Shown: piece by piece, positions 1-7,669 of the stretch
Position numbering within the stretch: position 1 is the stretch's first letter
Layout of the letters: every line of letters starts with the position of its first letter
The notes under the pieces: generated by a model
Seen by the model: only the letters and a program-made list of their open reading frames with translations
Told to the model about the DNA's origin: nothing
Databases searched by the model: none
Made by a program: the position numbers and the translations under genes
Assembly: GCA_005879505.1 (NCBI GenBank)
Contig: VBKQ01000003.1
Location: 1 to 21,214 of the forward strand
Direction: 5' to 3'
Source of the DNA: Deltaproteobacteria bacterium
GTDB taxonomy: Bacteria; Myxococcota; Myxococcia; Myxococcales; 40CM-4-68-19
Length of the DNA: 21,214 bases

Positions 1-14
1 ATTTCGGTCTCCTT
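1..14 (-). promoter_or_regulatory. Ribosome-binding site of a following gene at the window edge
   Basis: Read on the minus strand, AAGGAG (positions 14 to 9) is followed by six bases and then AT at the last two bases of the window. If the next base outside is G, this is a well-spaced ATG start. By analogy with known isc operons the gene after iscS would be iscU, but nothing of it is inside the window, so that identity is a guess. Confidence 0.5.
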
Positions 15-41
15 GCTCTCGCTCGGTACAATCAACTGCGA

Positions 42-74
42 TAGCCGCCAACCCGCCTTCGGCAGGCGCGGCTA
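42..74 (-). repeat. Inverted-repeat hairpin, copy 1, starting with the iscS stop codon
   Basis: The arms TAGCCGC (42-48) and GCGGCTA (68-74) pair perfectly. An inner GCCT/AGGC stem (55-58 with 64-67) sits inside them. The stop codon of iscS forms the first three bases of the stem on the minus strand. A near-copy with identical arms and a shared CCGCCTTCGGC centre lies at 14103-14132 behind another gene. No U-tract follows, and a downstream ribosome-binding site lies about 30 bases further on, so an RNA-stabilising or attenuating role fits better than a full terminator. Confidence 0.6.
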
Positions 75-1289
75 ATGGGCCGCCCACTCGATCTTCGAGA
101 GGTCGATCCCTTCGTTGGCCATCTCGTAGAGCGGGCTCATCTCGCGCAGCCGTTTCACTTGCTCGACCACGTACTTGCCCACGTAATCGACTTCCTCATC
201 CGTGTTGAACCTTCCGATGCCGAACCGGATCGAAGTGTGCGCCAGATCCTCGCTCACGCCACAGGCGCGCAGCACATAGCTGGGCTCCAGGCTGGCGCTG
301 GTGCAAGCGGACCCCGAGGAGACGGCGACGTTCTTGATGGCCATCATCAGCGCTTCGCCTTCCACGTAGGCAAAGCTCGCGTTCAGGTTGCCCGGCAGGC
401 GCTCGGTCGGGTGGCCGTTCAGCTCCAGGTGGTCCAGGTGGCCGAACAGGTAGTCCTGCAGCTTCTTGCGGAGCTGGTACGTCCGCTTCGCCTCTTCGGG
501 CATGAGCTGCTGCGCCAGCTCCGCCGCCTTGCCGAAGCCGACGATCCCCGGGACGTTCAGCGTCCCGCTGCGCATGCCGCGCTCGTGCCCGCCGCCGTCG
601 ATGATCGGGGCGATGCGGACCCGGGGCTTGCGCCGCACCCAGAGCGCGCCGATGCCCTTGGGCCCGTAGATCTTGTGGGCCGACAGGGAAGCGAGATCGA
701 CCTTCATCTTCTCCACGTCGAAGGGCACCTTGCCGACGCCTTGCACGGCATCGACGTGGAACAGGACGCCCTTTTCCCGAGTCACCTCGCCCAGCTCCGC
801 GATGGGCTGCACGGTCCCGATCTCGTTGTTCGCGAGCATGACGGAGACCAGGATCGTCTTGTCCGTGATCGCCTCACGGAGCTGCTGGGCGGAAATACGG
901 CCGTCCTTGTCCGTAGGCAGGTACGTGACCTCGAAGCCCTGCCGCTCGAGCCGCTTGGCGGTATCCAGCGTCGCCTTGTGCTCGGTGCGGACCGTGATGA
1001 TGTGATTGCCCTTTTCCTTGTAGAACTCGGCGGCCCCCTTGAGCGCCAGATTGATGCTCTCGGTGGCACCGGACGTGAAGACGATCTCTTTCTCGTTCCC
1101 GCCGATCAGCGCGGCGATCTGCTCGCGCGCCCGATCCACCGCCTCCTCGGCCTTCCACCCGAACGGATGGCTGCGCGAGGCGGCGTTGCCGAACTCGGTG
1201 GTGAGATACGGCATCATCGCCTCCAAGACCCGCGGATCGAGCGGGGTGGTGGCGTTGTTGTCCATGTAGATAGGGAGCTTGATCGGCAT
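72..1289 (-). CDS. iscS: Cysteine desulfurase IscS
   Basis: This is a pyridoxal-phosphate enzyme that takes sulfur from L-cysteine and passes it as a persulfide to the IscU scaffold for iron-sulfur clusters, and to tRNA-thiolation partners. The 405 residues match the length of E. coli IscS and can be aligned to it almost end to end. The PLP lysine lies in [10 protein letters not shown] (K206) and the persulfide cysteine in [10 protein letters not shown] (C329). His104 (RTEHK) and Asp180 (HVDAVQ) are the cofactor-contacting positions. The C-terminus [19 protein letters not shown] is the IscU-docking tail typical of true IscS, which argues against NifS or SufS. The ATG at 1289 is preceded by AGGA at a good distance. 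A good promoter lies upstream, and a ribosome-binding site for a next gene sits at the window edge, so this is probably the first visible gene of an isc operon. No iscR is adjacent. Confidence 0.97.
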   Translation of the reverse strand: MPIKLPIYMDNNATTPLDPRVLEAMMPYLTTEFGNAASRSHPFGWKAEEAVDRAREQIAALIGGNEKEIVFTSGATESINLALKGAAEFYKEKGNHIITVRTEHKATLDTAKRLERQGFEVTYLPTDKDGRISAQQLREAITDKTILVSVMLANNEIGTVQPIAELGEVTREKGVLFHVDAVQGVGKVPFDVEKMKVDLASLSAHKIYGPKGIGALWVRRKPRVRIAPIIDGGGHERGMRSGTLNVPGIVGFGKAAELAQQLMPEEAKRTYQLRKKLQDYLFGHLDHLELNGHPTERLPGNLNASFAYVEGEALMMAIKNVAVSSGSACTSASLEPSYVLRACGVSEDLAHTSIRFGIGRFNTDEEVDYVGKYVVEQVKRLREMSPLYEMANEGIDLSKIEWAAH

Positions 1290-1298
1290 GTCGTTCCT

Positions 1299-1323
1299 AA
1301 TGTGGACTAGTCTGGTCTATTAT
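1299..1323 (-). promoter_or_regulatory. Candidate IscR (Rrf2-type) operator upstream of iscS
   Basis: On the minus strand these 25 bases run from ATAATAGACC to AGTCCACATT. By eye they match the type 1 IscR consensus (ATASYYGAC...AGTC...STAT) at about 17 of 25 positions, including the GAC and AGTC core half-sites. The site overlaps the predicted -10 box and start point, where a repressor would act. The consensus comes from gammaproteobacterial IscR. No IscR gene is in the window, so the regulator is inferred. Confidence 0.35.
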
Positions 1324-1345
1324 AACCCGACCCGCTGCGGGTCAA
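1319..1345 (-). promoter_or_regulatory. Candidate sigma-70 promoter of iscS
   Basis: On the minus strand TTGACC (1345-1340) is followed after 15 bases by a perfect TATAAT (1324-1319), which lies about 30 bases before the iscS start. The -10 box stands out in a very GC-rich background. The 15-base spacer is shorter than the usual 17, as seen in some activator- or repressor-controlled promoters. Confidence 0.5.
1329..1343. promoter_or_regulatory. Perfect 15-base palindrome between iscS and the dsbD-like gene
   Basis: GACCCGC and GCGGGTC are separated by one base (1336). The dyad fills most of the spacer of the predicted iscS promoter and lies about 20-40 bases before the divergent dsbD-like gene. 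It could be an operator for either gene, or a hairpin in the leader of the plus-strand transcript. Confidence 0.4.
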
Positions 1346-1370
1346 GGCGCGCTGGATTAGGATGGCGGCG

Positions 1371-2732
1371 ATGACGAAGTGGGTTCCCCGTCTGGTCCTG
1401 GCGCTGGCGATCGGCGTCGCGCTCCCCTTCCTCCCTACCTTCTTGACGCAAAGCGTCGGACCGGCTGCCAGCGGCGGTGGAGGGCTCGGCCTGTCGGCAG
1501 GCGTCTCGGCCGGTACCTTCGCCGCCCTCTTCCTCGGCGGCATCCTCACCAGCCTGACGCCGTGCGTGTATCCCTTGATCCCGATCACCGTCAGCATCTT
1601 CGGAGCACGGCAGGCGGAGCATCGAGGCCGCTCGATCGCACTGTCTGCCACCTACGTCGCCGGCATCGCCGCGATGTTCTCCGCGCTCGGGCTCTTTGCG
1701 GCGCTGTCCGGCAAGGCCTTCGGTGCCTTCCTCTCCTCGCCGGCCGTGATCGCGGTGCTGGCGGTCTTCCTGGTGGCGCTTGCGGCGAGCATGTTCGGGG
1801 CATTCGAGATCGCGCTGCCCTCCGCGCTCCAGCAGAAGCTGTCCGGCGTCAAGGCGGCGGGATTTGCCGGCGCCTTCGGCATGGGCCTCGTGGCCGGCAT
1901 CATCGCCGCGCCCTGCACCGGCCCGGTCCTCGCGGGCGTGCTCACCTACGTCGCCGCGCAGCGCAACGCCGTCCTCGGCTTCTGGATGCTCTTCACCTAC
2001 GCGATCGGGATGGGGATGCTGTTTTTCGTGCTCGGCGCCACCTCGCTGCGCCTCCCTCGCTCCGGACCCTGGATGGAGACGGTGAAGAGCGTGCTCGGCA
2101 TCGCGCTCGTCGCTGCCGCTTTCGCGTTGGTCCTGCCCTTCCTTCCGCGACCCGGGTCCCTGCCGCTTTCTGCGCGCTCGGTTGCGATCGCGGCCGGTTT
2201 GCTAGGGTTTGCCGGTGTAGTCGCAGGAGCCCTCAGCTTGTCGTTCCACGGCGGCTCGCGCGAGAAGGCGGTCAAGCTCGGGTCGCTCCTGCTGCTTCTA
2301 CTCGGGGTCGGGCTGTGCTTCGGCTGGCTCGGCGAGCCGCGCAGCGAGAAGCCATTCGCGATCCCGTGGTTGCATGACGAGCGGCTGGCCGTGCAGCAAT
2401 CCCAGGCGACGGGCAAGCCGCTGCTGATCGACTTCTTCGCCGAATGGTGCGCCGCCTGCAAGGAGCTGGACGTGCACACCTGGTCCGATCCCACGGTCGC
2501 CAAGGAGGTCGCGGATCGATTCGTTCCGCTGAAGATCGATTCGACCGAGGAGTCCGACGAGAATGACTCGCTGCAAAAGAAGTACGGCGTTCCTGGGTTG
2601 CCGACGGTGCTGATGATGGCCTGCCGGGACGAGAGACCTCCGGAGTGCGCCATTCCCGGAGAGGGTCCGACGCGCGTGACGGGATTCCTCCCTCCGCCGG
2701 AGATGCTGCAGCGGCTGAAGGGCGTGCAATGA
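1371..2732 (+). CDS. DsbD-like thiol:disulfide interchange protein (lacks the alpha domain)
   Basis: This membrane protein would carry electrons from cytoplasmic thioredoxin across the inner membrane to periplasmic thiol proteins. An N-terminal hydrophobic segment is followed by a CcdA/DsbD-beta membrane core with the two redox cysteines in LTSLTPCVYPLIPI (C68) and AAPCTGPVLA (C185). The C-terminal thioredoxin (gamma) domain has WCAACK (C363/C366), numbered from a 456-residue reading. The N-terminal immunoglobulin-like alpha domain of E. coli DsbD (about 565 residues) is absent. Two further cysteines (C421, C429) lie in the thioredoxin domain. Two in-frame ATGs exist, at 1362 and 1371. AGG at 1358-1360 touches the first and sits ten bases before the second, so I prefer 1371. 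The gene is divergent from iscS and overlaps the next lipoprotein gene by four bases. Confidence 0.88.
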   Translation: MTKWVPRLVLALAIGVALPFLPTFLTQSVGPAASGGGGLGLSAGVSAGTFAALFLGGILTSLTPCVYPLIPITVSIFGARQAEHRGRSIALSATYVAGIAAMFSALGLFAALSGKAFGAFLSSPAVIAVLAVFLVALAASMFGAFEIALPSALQQKLSGVKAAGFAGAFGMGLVAGIIAAPCTGPVLAGVLTYVAAQRNAVLGFWMLFTYAIGMGMLFFVLGATSLRLPRSGPWMETVKSVLGIALVAAAFALVLPFLPRPGSLPLSARSVAIAAGLLGFAGVVAGALSLSFHGGSREKAVKLGSLLLLLLGVGLCFGWLGEPRSEKPFAIPWLHDERLAVQQSQATGKPLLIDFFAEWCAACKELDVHTWSDPTVAKEVADRFVPLKIDSTEESDENDSLQKKYGVPGLPTVLMMACRDERPPECAIPGEGPTRVTGFLPPPEMLQRLKGVQ

Positions 2733-2905
2733 AGCTCGCACTTGCTGCCCTCGTCCTCGCCGCGGGCTGCGGTCACGGCGACGCGGCCCTTCGCGCGGAG
2801 CAGGCGAAGGCGCGGCGCTATCGCGACGCGTACGAGACGGAGGCGCAGCAGGTCGAGCAGCTCAAGAAGCGCGTCGCGGAGTTGGAACGCGAAGGCTGTC
2901 GATAG
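2729..2905 (+). CDS. Small coiled-coil lipoprotein
   Basis: This 58-residue protein has a short basic N-terminus, a hydrophobic stretch and the lipobox LAAGC, giving lipidation at C14. The rest (about 20-56) is a charged helix with heptad spacing of Val, Leu and Ala, expected to form a coiled coil. It resembles small Lpp-like lipoproteins in form, but I recognise no specific family. The ATG overlaps the TGA of the DsbD-like gene (ATGA), so the two are probably translated together. A cysteine is also present next to the C-terminus (C57), which could form a disulfide and so be a substrate of the upstream transporter; that is speculation. Confidence 0.7.
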   Translation: MKLALAALVLAAGCGHGDAALRAEQAKARRYRDAYETEAQQVEQLKKRVAELEREGCR

Positions 2906-2935
2906 GCCGCCGAATGGCGGCTCGGCGACGCGCCG
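2906..2935. terminator. Tandem hairpins between convergent genes
   Basis: Two perfect stems lie back to back: GCCGCC-GAAT-GGCGGC (2906-2921) and CGGCG-ACG-CGCCG (2923-2935). They start right after the lipoprotein stop codon and lie before the stop of the convergent kinase gene (2952). A short A/T-rich stretch (AAAATTA) follows on the plus strand, but there is no true U-tract. A bidirectional terminator is likely but not proven. Confidence 0.5.
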
Positions 2936-2951
2936 GTTCGAAAATTACCCG

Positions 2952-4592
2952 CTACACCTGTCCCGCGGCCTGCGCGCGACGCACCGCGTCGAGGAGCGAT
3001 TCCGGGGCGAAAGGTTTTTCGACGAATGCCTCGCAAGCGAGCTCCCTCGCCGCTGCCGCCACCTCGCGATCGGCGGAGAACAGGACCACGCGCGGAGCGA
3101 GTCCGAGGGTGCGAACCGCGGCGAGCAACGCGCGGCCGTCCAGGTCCGGCATCCGCAGATCGAGCACGATCACGTCGGGAGGGTCGCTCTTGATCTTCGT
3201 CAGCGCGGCGCGCCCGCCGCCGGCCCAATCCGCCTCGAACCCATGCTCGGCGAGGAATTCCGCCATCATGCGCGCGATGGGCTCGTCGTCATCGACCACG
3301 AGCACGCGCCCCTCCTGGTTTCCGGGTCTTCCCGCCACCCGCGCACGCAAGGGCAGCTCGAGCACGAAGGCGTGCGCTTCGGCGCGCAAGGTCCCGCTGT
3401 GCAGCTCCGCGGCCCTGCGGGCGATCATCAGCGCCATCCCCAGGCCCTGGCGCTGCGAGGGCGGCGCCTCCCATTGCGGCTCGAGCGCATGCGTTGAATC
3501 GTGCAAGGGATCGCCGGACCATTCGACGCGGATGACGGCCTGACCGGCGGCGCGCCGGCCATCGATGGTGACCGGGCCCAGGATGCGGGCGCGCAGGACC
3601 ATCGCGGTCAGCGCGCGCTCGATCCGCTCGCGGTCGGCGACCAGCGGAAGCGAGGGCTCGACGTGCGCGTCGACGTCCGCGTCCGCTCCCAGGCGCCGCA
3701 GCGATCGGCGCGCGGCCTCGACCAGCTCGACCGCTTCGCAGGGCTCCTGGTGCAGCACGAACCGCGAAGTCTCGATGCGCGAGACTTCGAGCATCTCTTC
3801 CAGGAGCGCGTGGAGCCGTTCCGCCTGCCGCTCCAGCACCTGCACGCTGCGGGGATCACATGCCTCGCCCTTCTCCAGGCGGCGCGCAAGCGAATAGGAG
3901 AACCCCTTGATGCTGGTGAGCGGCGTCTTCAGCTCGTGCGCGGCGAGCGAGAGGAACCGGTCCTTGCGGGATTCGCGTTCCGCGGCCGCGAGGACCGCGG
4001 CCGCCCGCGTGAGCAGCGGCCGTAGCGGACGCAGGTCGCGCAGCGCCCCGTCGAAGAGGATGGAGAGCGCGCCGACGATCTGGTCGTGTACGCAGAGGGG
4101 CACGGCGGCGCATTCGGCGCCCCACTCGACGCGGCCACTGTCCAGAGCGCGCGCCGCGAGCTCCGCCGTGCATGGACGGCCATCGCTTCCGAGCATCTGC
4201 AGGCCGGCGCCGGTCCTCAGGTGGACAGCGACGCCTTCGGCGCCGCTGAGCCACCTGGCGATCTTCGCGATGCGCCCGGCGAGCTCGCGCGTGTTCTCCC
4301 CTTCCAACGCGGCGTCGGCGAGCTGCGCCGCGGCGCTCGAGGAAAGGAAGGCGGTCTCGATGCGCCGCTGCAGCGAGAACAGCGAATGCAGGAACCGCAG
4401 CGCCCGATGTTCCAGCGCAGTGCGCAACGATCCGCGGACGATGCGCGCTCCATCGCGAAGAAATCCCAGCGTCGTCCCCGGCCGGGCCTCCTCGAGGCGC
4501 GCACGCAGCCGCCCGCGGGCAGCGATCGAGAGCGGCCGCCGGAGCCATTCGGACCAGAACGGCTGCTCATGGGCAGGACGGAGATCGAGCAC
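2952..4592 (-). CDS. Hybrid sensor protein: GAF-like, HisKA, degenerate ATPase, receiver
   Basis: The 546 residues read as follows: a helical N-terminus without membrane segments (1-110), a GAF-like sensor region (about 112-205), a dimerisation/phosphoacceptor domain with AAHELKTPLTSIKGF (H219), an ATPase-like region (about 285-415) and a C-terminal receiver domain (428-546). The receiver has the acidic pocket VDDDE, the phosphoacceptor D478 in VLDLRMPDLDG, S507 and K526. In the ATPase region the N-box asparagine and the DxGxG motif are not visible; only GLGMAL survives of the usual glycine boxes. It is probably a soluble signalling protein that may not autophosphorylate in the normal way. 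The start is GTG at 4592 with GGAG a few bases before it. It is transcribed alone, convergent with the DsbD-like pair; no dedicated output protein is adjacent. Confidence 0.85.
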   Translation of the reverse strand: MLDLRPAHEQPFWSEWLRRPLSIAARGRLRARLEEARPGTTLGFLRDGARIVRGSLRTALEHRALRFLHSLFSLQRRIETAFLSSSAAAQLADAALEGENTRELAGRIAKIARWLSGAEGVAVHLRTGAGLQMLGSDGRPCTAELAARALDSGRVEWGAECAAVPLCVHDQIVGALSILFDGALRDLRPLRPLLTRAAAVLAAAERESRKDRFLSLAAHELKTPLTSIKGFSYSLARRLEKGEACDPRSVQVLERQAERLHALLEEMLEVSRIETSRFVLHQEPCEAVELVEAARRSLRRLGADADVDAHVEPSLPLVADRERIERALTAMVLRARILGPVTIDGRRAAGQAVIRVEWSGDPLHDSTHALEPQWEAPPSQRQGLGMALMIARRAAELHSGTLRAEAHAFVLELPLRARVAGRPGNQEGRVLVVDDDEPIARMMAEFLAEHGFEADWAGGGRAALTKIKSDPPDVIVLDLRMPDLDGRALLAAVRTLGLAPRVVLFSADREVAAAARELACEAFVEKPFAPESLLDAVRRAQAAGQV

Positions 4593-4760
4593 GCGGCTCC
4601 GGGGTTGGGGGTCTCACTTTGGTCCCCCGGCGTCGCAATCTGGGCACGCCTGAACGGCCGCGAAACTGGGGCGTAGAGCAACCTTCGCCCTGTTCACTCC
4701 GGCACGAGGCCTGCAAAAACGCGTGTAGGCGGTCGAGTTTCGGACTGCCGGGGAGGGGGA

Positions 4761-5315
4761 GTGCCGGGAGCCGTCGTCCTGGGAATGTGGCTTCTCGCCA
4801 CGCCTGCGGGGGAGACTGAGCCCGGCCTGCTGGAGACGCAGGAGGCAGCCGCGGAGCTCGCCGGAGGGGCGGCCGCGCTCGACGCGGCGCGGCTCTCTCG
4901 CGCGCGGGCGGCGCATTGGGCGCCGCAGCTGCGCGGTCAGGCTTCCGCGCGGGACGACCAGAAGACGCGCGAGGGAGAGTTCCGTCTCGCGCCGCTGCGC
5001 GAGCAGGACTTCGCAGCGGGTCACGCCTGGGTGGTGGTGCTGACCTGGGATTTGTCCCAGGTGATCTTCGCCCGCGAGGAGACGCAGCTGGCACTCGCGC
5101 ATGTCCAGCTCTCGCGAGCGCGGCGCGAGGCCGCGGAGCGCGCGGCGCAGCTCTGGATCGATCGGCAGAAGGCGCGCGTGCTGTGGCTGGCAGCGGGTAC
5201 GCGCGAATCCTGCTTCGCGCTGCTGCGGGGGACCGCCGCGCTGGTCGCGCTCACCGGCCTTTTTCGCGAGGCCGCCGCGCGTGAAGAGGCGGCCTGCATG
5301 GGAGACCCGAGATGA
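4761..5315 (+). CDS. Short exported TolC-like helical protein
   Basis: The protein has 184 residues. A hydrophobic start (about 1-15, ending near ATPAGE) looks like a signal peptide. The remainder is Ala/Arg/Glu/Leu-rich helix with a central stretch AWVVVLTWDLSQVIFAREE that resembles the strand-then-helix pattern of outer-membrane-efflux (TolC) repeats. Full TolC proteins exceed 400 residues, so this is at most half of one. No family is assigned with confidence. The start is GTG at 4761 behind a strong GGGAGG. An in-frame ATG at 4785 would leave a poor signal peptide. The stop overlaps the ATG of the lamin-tail lipoprotein gene by four bases, so the two are likely made together and may act at the same envelope site. 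Confidence 0.6.
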   Translation: MPGAVVLGMWLLATPAGETEPGLLETQEAAAELAGGAAALDAARLSRARAAHWAPQLRGQASARDDQKTREGEFRLAPLREQDFAAGHAWVVVLTWDLSQVIFAREETQLALAHVQLSRARREAAERAAQLWIDRQKARVLWLAAGTRESCFALLRGTAALVALTGLFREAAAREEAACMGDPR

Positions 5316-6838
5316 AGCGGACGACAGCCGCGATCGCGTACTCGATCCTCGCCGGCTGCGGCAAGGTGGCCTCCCCGGCCTTGCCGCCGGACGCCGGACC
5401 GTCGCAGCTTACGGTCGAGGATGTCGACCCTGCACCCGGTGCCATCGCAGCGAGCGCGCGCTTCACGGTACGTTTCTCCGCGGCGATGGACGAGGGCCAG
5501 CTCCTCGCGCCATCGGGGCGAAGCGAGACCGTCGCGCTCGCGGCGGAAGCGGACGTCGAACGCGCCGCCGCCGCCATCGAGCACGCTCCCCTCTCCGCGC
5601 ACGAGCGCACGCTGCTCATTCCCGCGGAGGCGGCAGTCGCATCCGATCGCAGATCGATCTCGCTCGCGCCGGACAGCCCGCTCCTTCCCGGAGGTCACTA
5701 TCTGCTCGTCTCGCCTCGCCTGAAGGATGAGCAGGGCAGGCGCCTGGCCGGGAACGGCGCCAGATTCGCGTTTCATGTCGCGCCACCGCCTCCGGCCGCG
5801 CGGCTGCTCACGCCGGCCGCCGGCGGCGAGGTTCCCTGGAACGTCGCGGTGATCCGCGCCTTCGCCGAGAGAGGGCGGATCGCGCTGCTCGGGCCCCATG
5901 GAGAAGAGCTCGTTTCCGCGGAGGCGCACGGCCCCGTGGCGCTGCCTCTGGTGGCACCGCTTTTCGCCGGCGCGGAGTATTCGCTCGCGCTGGACAGGGC
6001 CACGGCCCCTGGTCAGGCCTTTACGGCGGCCCACTGCACGCGCAACGCCGCGCCGGCCCTGCAGGGTGGCGCGGCGCAGCTCTCCGTCCGCGATACGGGC
6101 ATGACCGCCTCCCTCGTGCTCGACTGGCCGGCGCAGATCGAGCTCACCATCGAGGATTCCCGCGGCACCGCGGTCACCGCGGCGGCCGGGATCCTCTGCG
6201 CTCCGCCGGCGTGTGGGCCGCAGAGCTTCGCCTGCAGTGGCTCGGTGCGGATCGAGGGGCTGCGCTCCGCCTCCGACTACACGCTGTTCGTGACCGCGCG
6301 CGACGATTTCGGCTTCGTGCTGCGCGCTGCCCCGCAAAGGTTCAGCACCATCGCCCCGCTGCCGCGGGCGATCGTCTCCGAATTGATGGCCTCCGGCGTG
6401 GACGGCGAATACGTCGAGCTTCTCAATCTCGGACCCGGGACGGCGGATCTGGAAACGCTCGGGCTTCAGGGACCGGACGGCATCGTCCGCCCGCTGCTTG
6501 CGGGTACGCCGCCGTTGCCGGCGCTGCTCGAGCCGGGGGCGAGGGCGCTCGCGGTCGGCGCGTCATTCGATTCCTCCATCTACTCCATGCCGCCCGATAC
6601 TCCGGTCCTGCGGGCATCGACCCAACGCCTGCTCGGCCGTGGGTTGTCCGACGACGCGCCACCTGCATTCCGGCTCGTCACGCTGGCCGCCGTCCCGGTG
6701 GAGCTCGCGGGTTTTCCCGGCGGGAACGGCCATTGCACCACTGGCGCTAGTCTCCAGCGCGACGAGGCCGTGCCGCCTGGTTCCGCGGCTGCATGGATCT
6801 GCGGCAAGACGGGCGGCACTCCAGGCCGCCCTCCCTAG
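5312..6838 (+). CDS. Lipoprotein with Ig-like and lamin-tail domains
   Basis: This 508-residue protein carries the lipobox ILAGC, giving lipidation at C16. Residues about 30-156 fit a bacterial Ig-like (Big_5) fold: VEDVDPAPGAIAASARFTVRFSAAMD at the start and LPGGHYLLVSPRLKDEQGRRL near the end. A middle region (about 160-345) has further beta-rich, fibronectin-like sequence and four cysteines. Residues about 352-508 match the lamin-tail domain pattern, from IVSELMASGVDGEYVELLN to the closing SLQRD...W...TPG. Lamin-tail domains in bacteria are found on surface and secreted proteins; their function is poorly known. It is translationally coupled to the TolC-like protein. It is probably anchored in the outer membrane and acts as an adhesion or assembly part, which is inference. 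Confidence 0.75.
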   Translation: MKRTTAAIAYSILAGCGKVASPALPPDAGPSQLTVEDVDPAPGAIAASARFTVRFSAAMDEGQLLAPSGRSETVALAAEADVERAAAAIEHAPLSAHERTLLIPAEAAVASDRRSISLAPDSPLLPGGHYLLVSPRLKDEQGRRLAGNGARFAFHVAPPPPAARLLTPAAGGEVPWNVAVIRAFAERGRIALLGPHGEELVSAEAHGPVALPLVAPLFAGAEYSLALDRATAPGQAFTAAHCTRNAAPALQGGAAQLSVRDTGMTASLVLDWPAQIELTIEDSRGTAVTAAAGILCAPPACGPQSFACSGSVRIEGLRSASDYTLFVTARDDFGFVLRAAPQRFSTIAPLPRAIVSELMASGVDGEYVELLNLGPGTADLETLGLQGPDGIVRPLLAGTPPLPALLEPGARALAVGASFDSSIYSMPPDTPVLRASTQRLLGRGLSDDAPPAFRLVTLAAVPVELAGFPGGNGHCTTGASLQRDEAVPPGSAAAWICGKTGGTPGRPP

Positions 6839-6913
6839 AGAGCAGAACGGTAAACGCTTCGATCGACCGCTCTATGGTTGTATGAAGTGTTGCGGTTTCG
6901 CACAGGAGCAGCG

Positions 6914-7669
6914 ATGTCCGGCCACAACCGGTGGACGAAGATCAAGCGCAAGAAGGAAGCGATGGGCGCGAGCAAAGGCGCGCTCTTCACCAAGCTGATC
7001 CGGGAAGTGACGGTGGCCGCGCGCTCCGGCGGCGGCGATCCGGACCACAATGCTCGCCTGCGATCCGCGGTCCTCGCCGCGCGCGAGGCGAACATGCCGG
7101 CCGACAACATCACCCGCGCGATCAAGAAGGGCACCGGCGAGCTCGAGGGCGTCAACTACGAAGAGCTCACCTACGAGGGATACGGGCCCGGCGGGGTGGC
7201 GTTCGTCCTCGAGATCCTCACCGACAACAAGAACCGCACCGCCGGCGACGTCCGCGCCATCTTCACCAAGGGCGGCGGCAGCATGGCCGCCTCGGGCGCG
7301 GTGGCGTTCCAGTTCGACCACAAGGGCGTCATCCCGGTGAAGAAGGGAGCCAGCGAGGACGAGGTGATGGAGCTGGCGCTCGAGGCAGGGGCGGAAGACG
7401 TGCTTTCCGACGGAGACGGCGGCTTCGAGGTCCGCACCGACACCGGCTCTCTCATGCAGGTGCACAAGGCCCTCGAAGGCAAGCTGCCGGTGGGCGCGCC
7501 GAAGATGGCGTACTTGCCGAAGAGCACCGTGCAGGTCTCGGGGGACACCGCCGAGAAGGTGCTGCGGCTGGTCGAGAACCTGGAGGAGAACGACGACGTG
7601 CAGCACGTCTACACGAACTTCGAGATTTCCGACGAAGAGATGGCCGCGATAGAGTCCAGGGTTCAGTGA
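6914..7669 (+). CDS. yebC: YebC/PmpR (TACO1) family protein
   Basis: This 251-residue cytoplasmic protein has the family signature SGHNRWTKIKRKKEAMGASKG at the N-terminus and the conserved acidic surface in the second half (LTYEGYGPGGVAF, DNKNRTAGDVR). The family has been described as a transcriptional regulator (PmpR) and, like mitochondrial TACO1, as a factor helping ribosomes through difficult (proline-rich) stretches. The start is ATG at 6914 with AGGAG six bases upstream; an upstream in-frame start (6878) lacks this. It leads an operon, and its TGA overlaps the GTG of ruvC. The yebC-ruvC-ruvA-ruvB order is a common bacterial arrangement. Confidence 0.96.
   Translation: MSGHNRWTKIKRKKEAMGASKGALFTKLIREVTVAARSGGGDPDHNARLRSAVLAAREANMPADNITRAIKKGTGELEGVNYEELTYEGYGPGGVAFVLEILTDNKNRTAGDVRAIFTKGGGSMAASGAVAFQFDHKGVIPVKKGASEDEVMELALEAGAEDVLSDGDGGFEVRTDTGSLMQVHKALEGKLPVGAPKMAYLPKSTVQVSGDTAEKVLRLVENLEENDDVQHVYTNFEISDEEMAAIESRVQ

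Noticed and set aside
75..1310. A 411-codon open frame on the plus strand opposite iscS
   Set aside because: It mirrors iscS, has no recognisable motif, and lacks a supporting ribosome-binding site. iscS is unambiguous.
1299..1361. A promoter for the DsbD-like gene in the same gap
   Set aside because: No plus-strand pair of -35 and -10 boxes with acceptable spacing was visible.
5021..6337. A 438-codon minus-strand frame over the TolC-like and lamin-tail genes
   Set aside because: It is low in complexity and Arg/Gly-rich, while the plus-strand frames carry a signal peptide, a lipobox and domain patterns.
6839..6913. A promoter and LexA-type box before yebC
   Set aside because: The best -10 candidate (TATGAA at 6881) has only a poor -35 partner, and no damage-box dyad was found.
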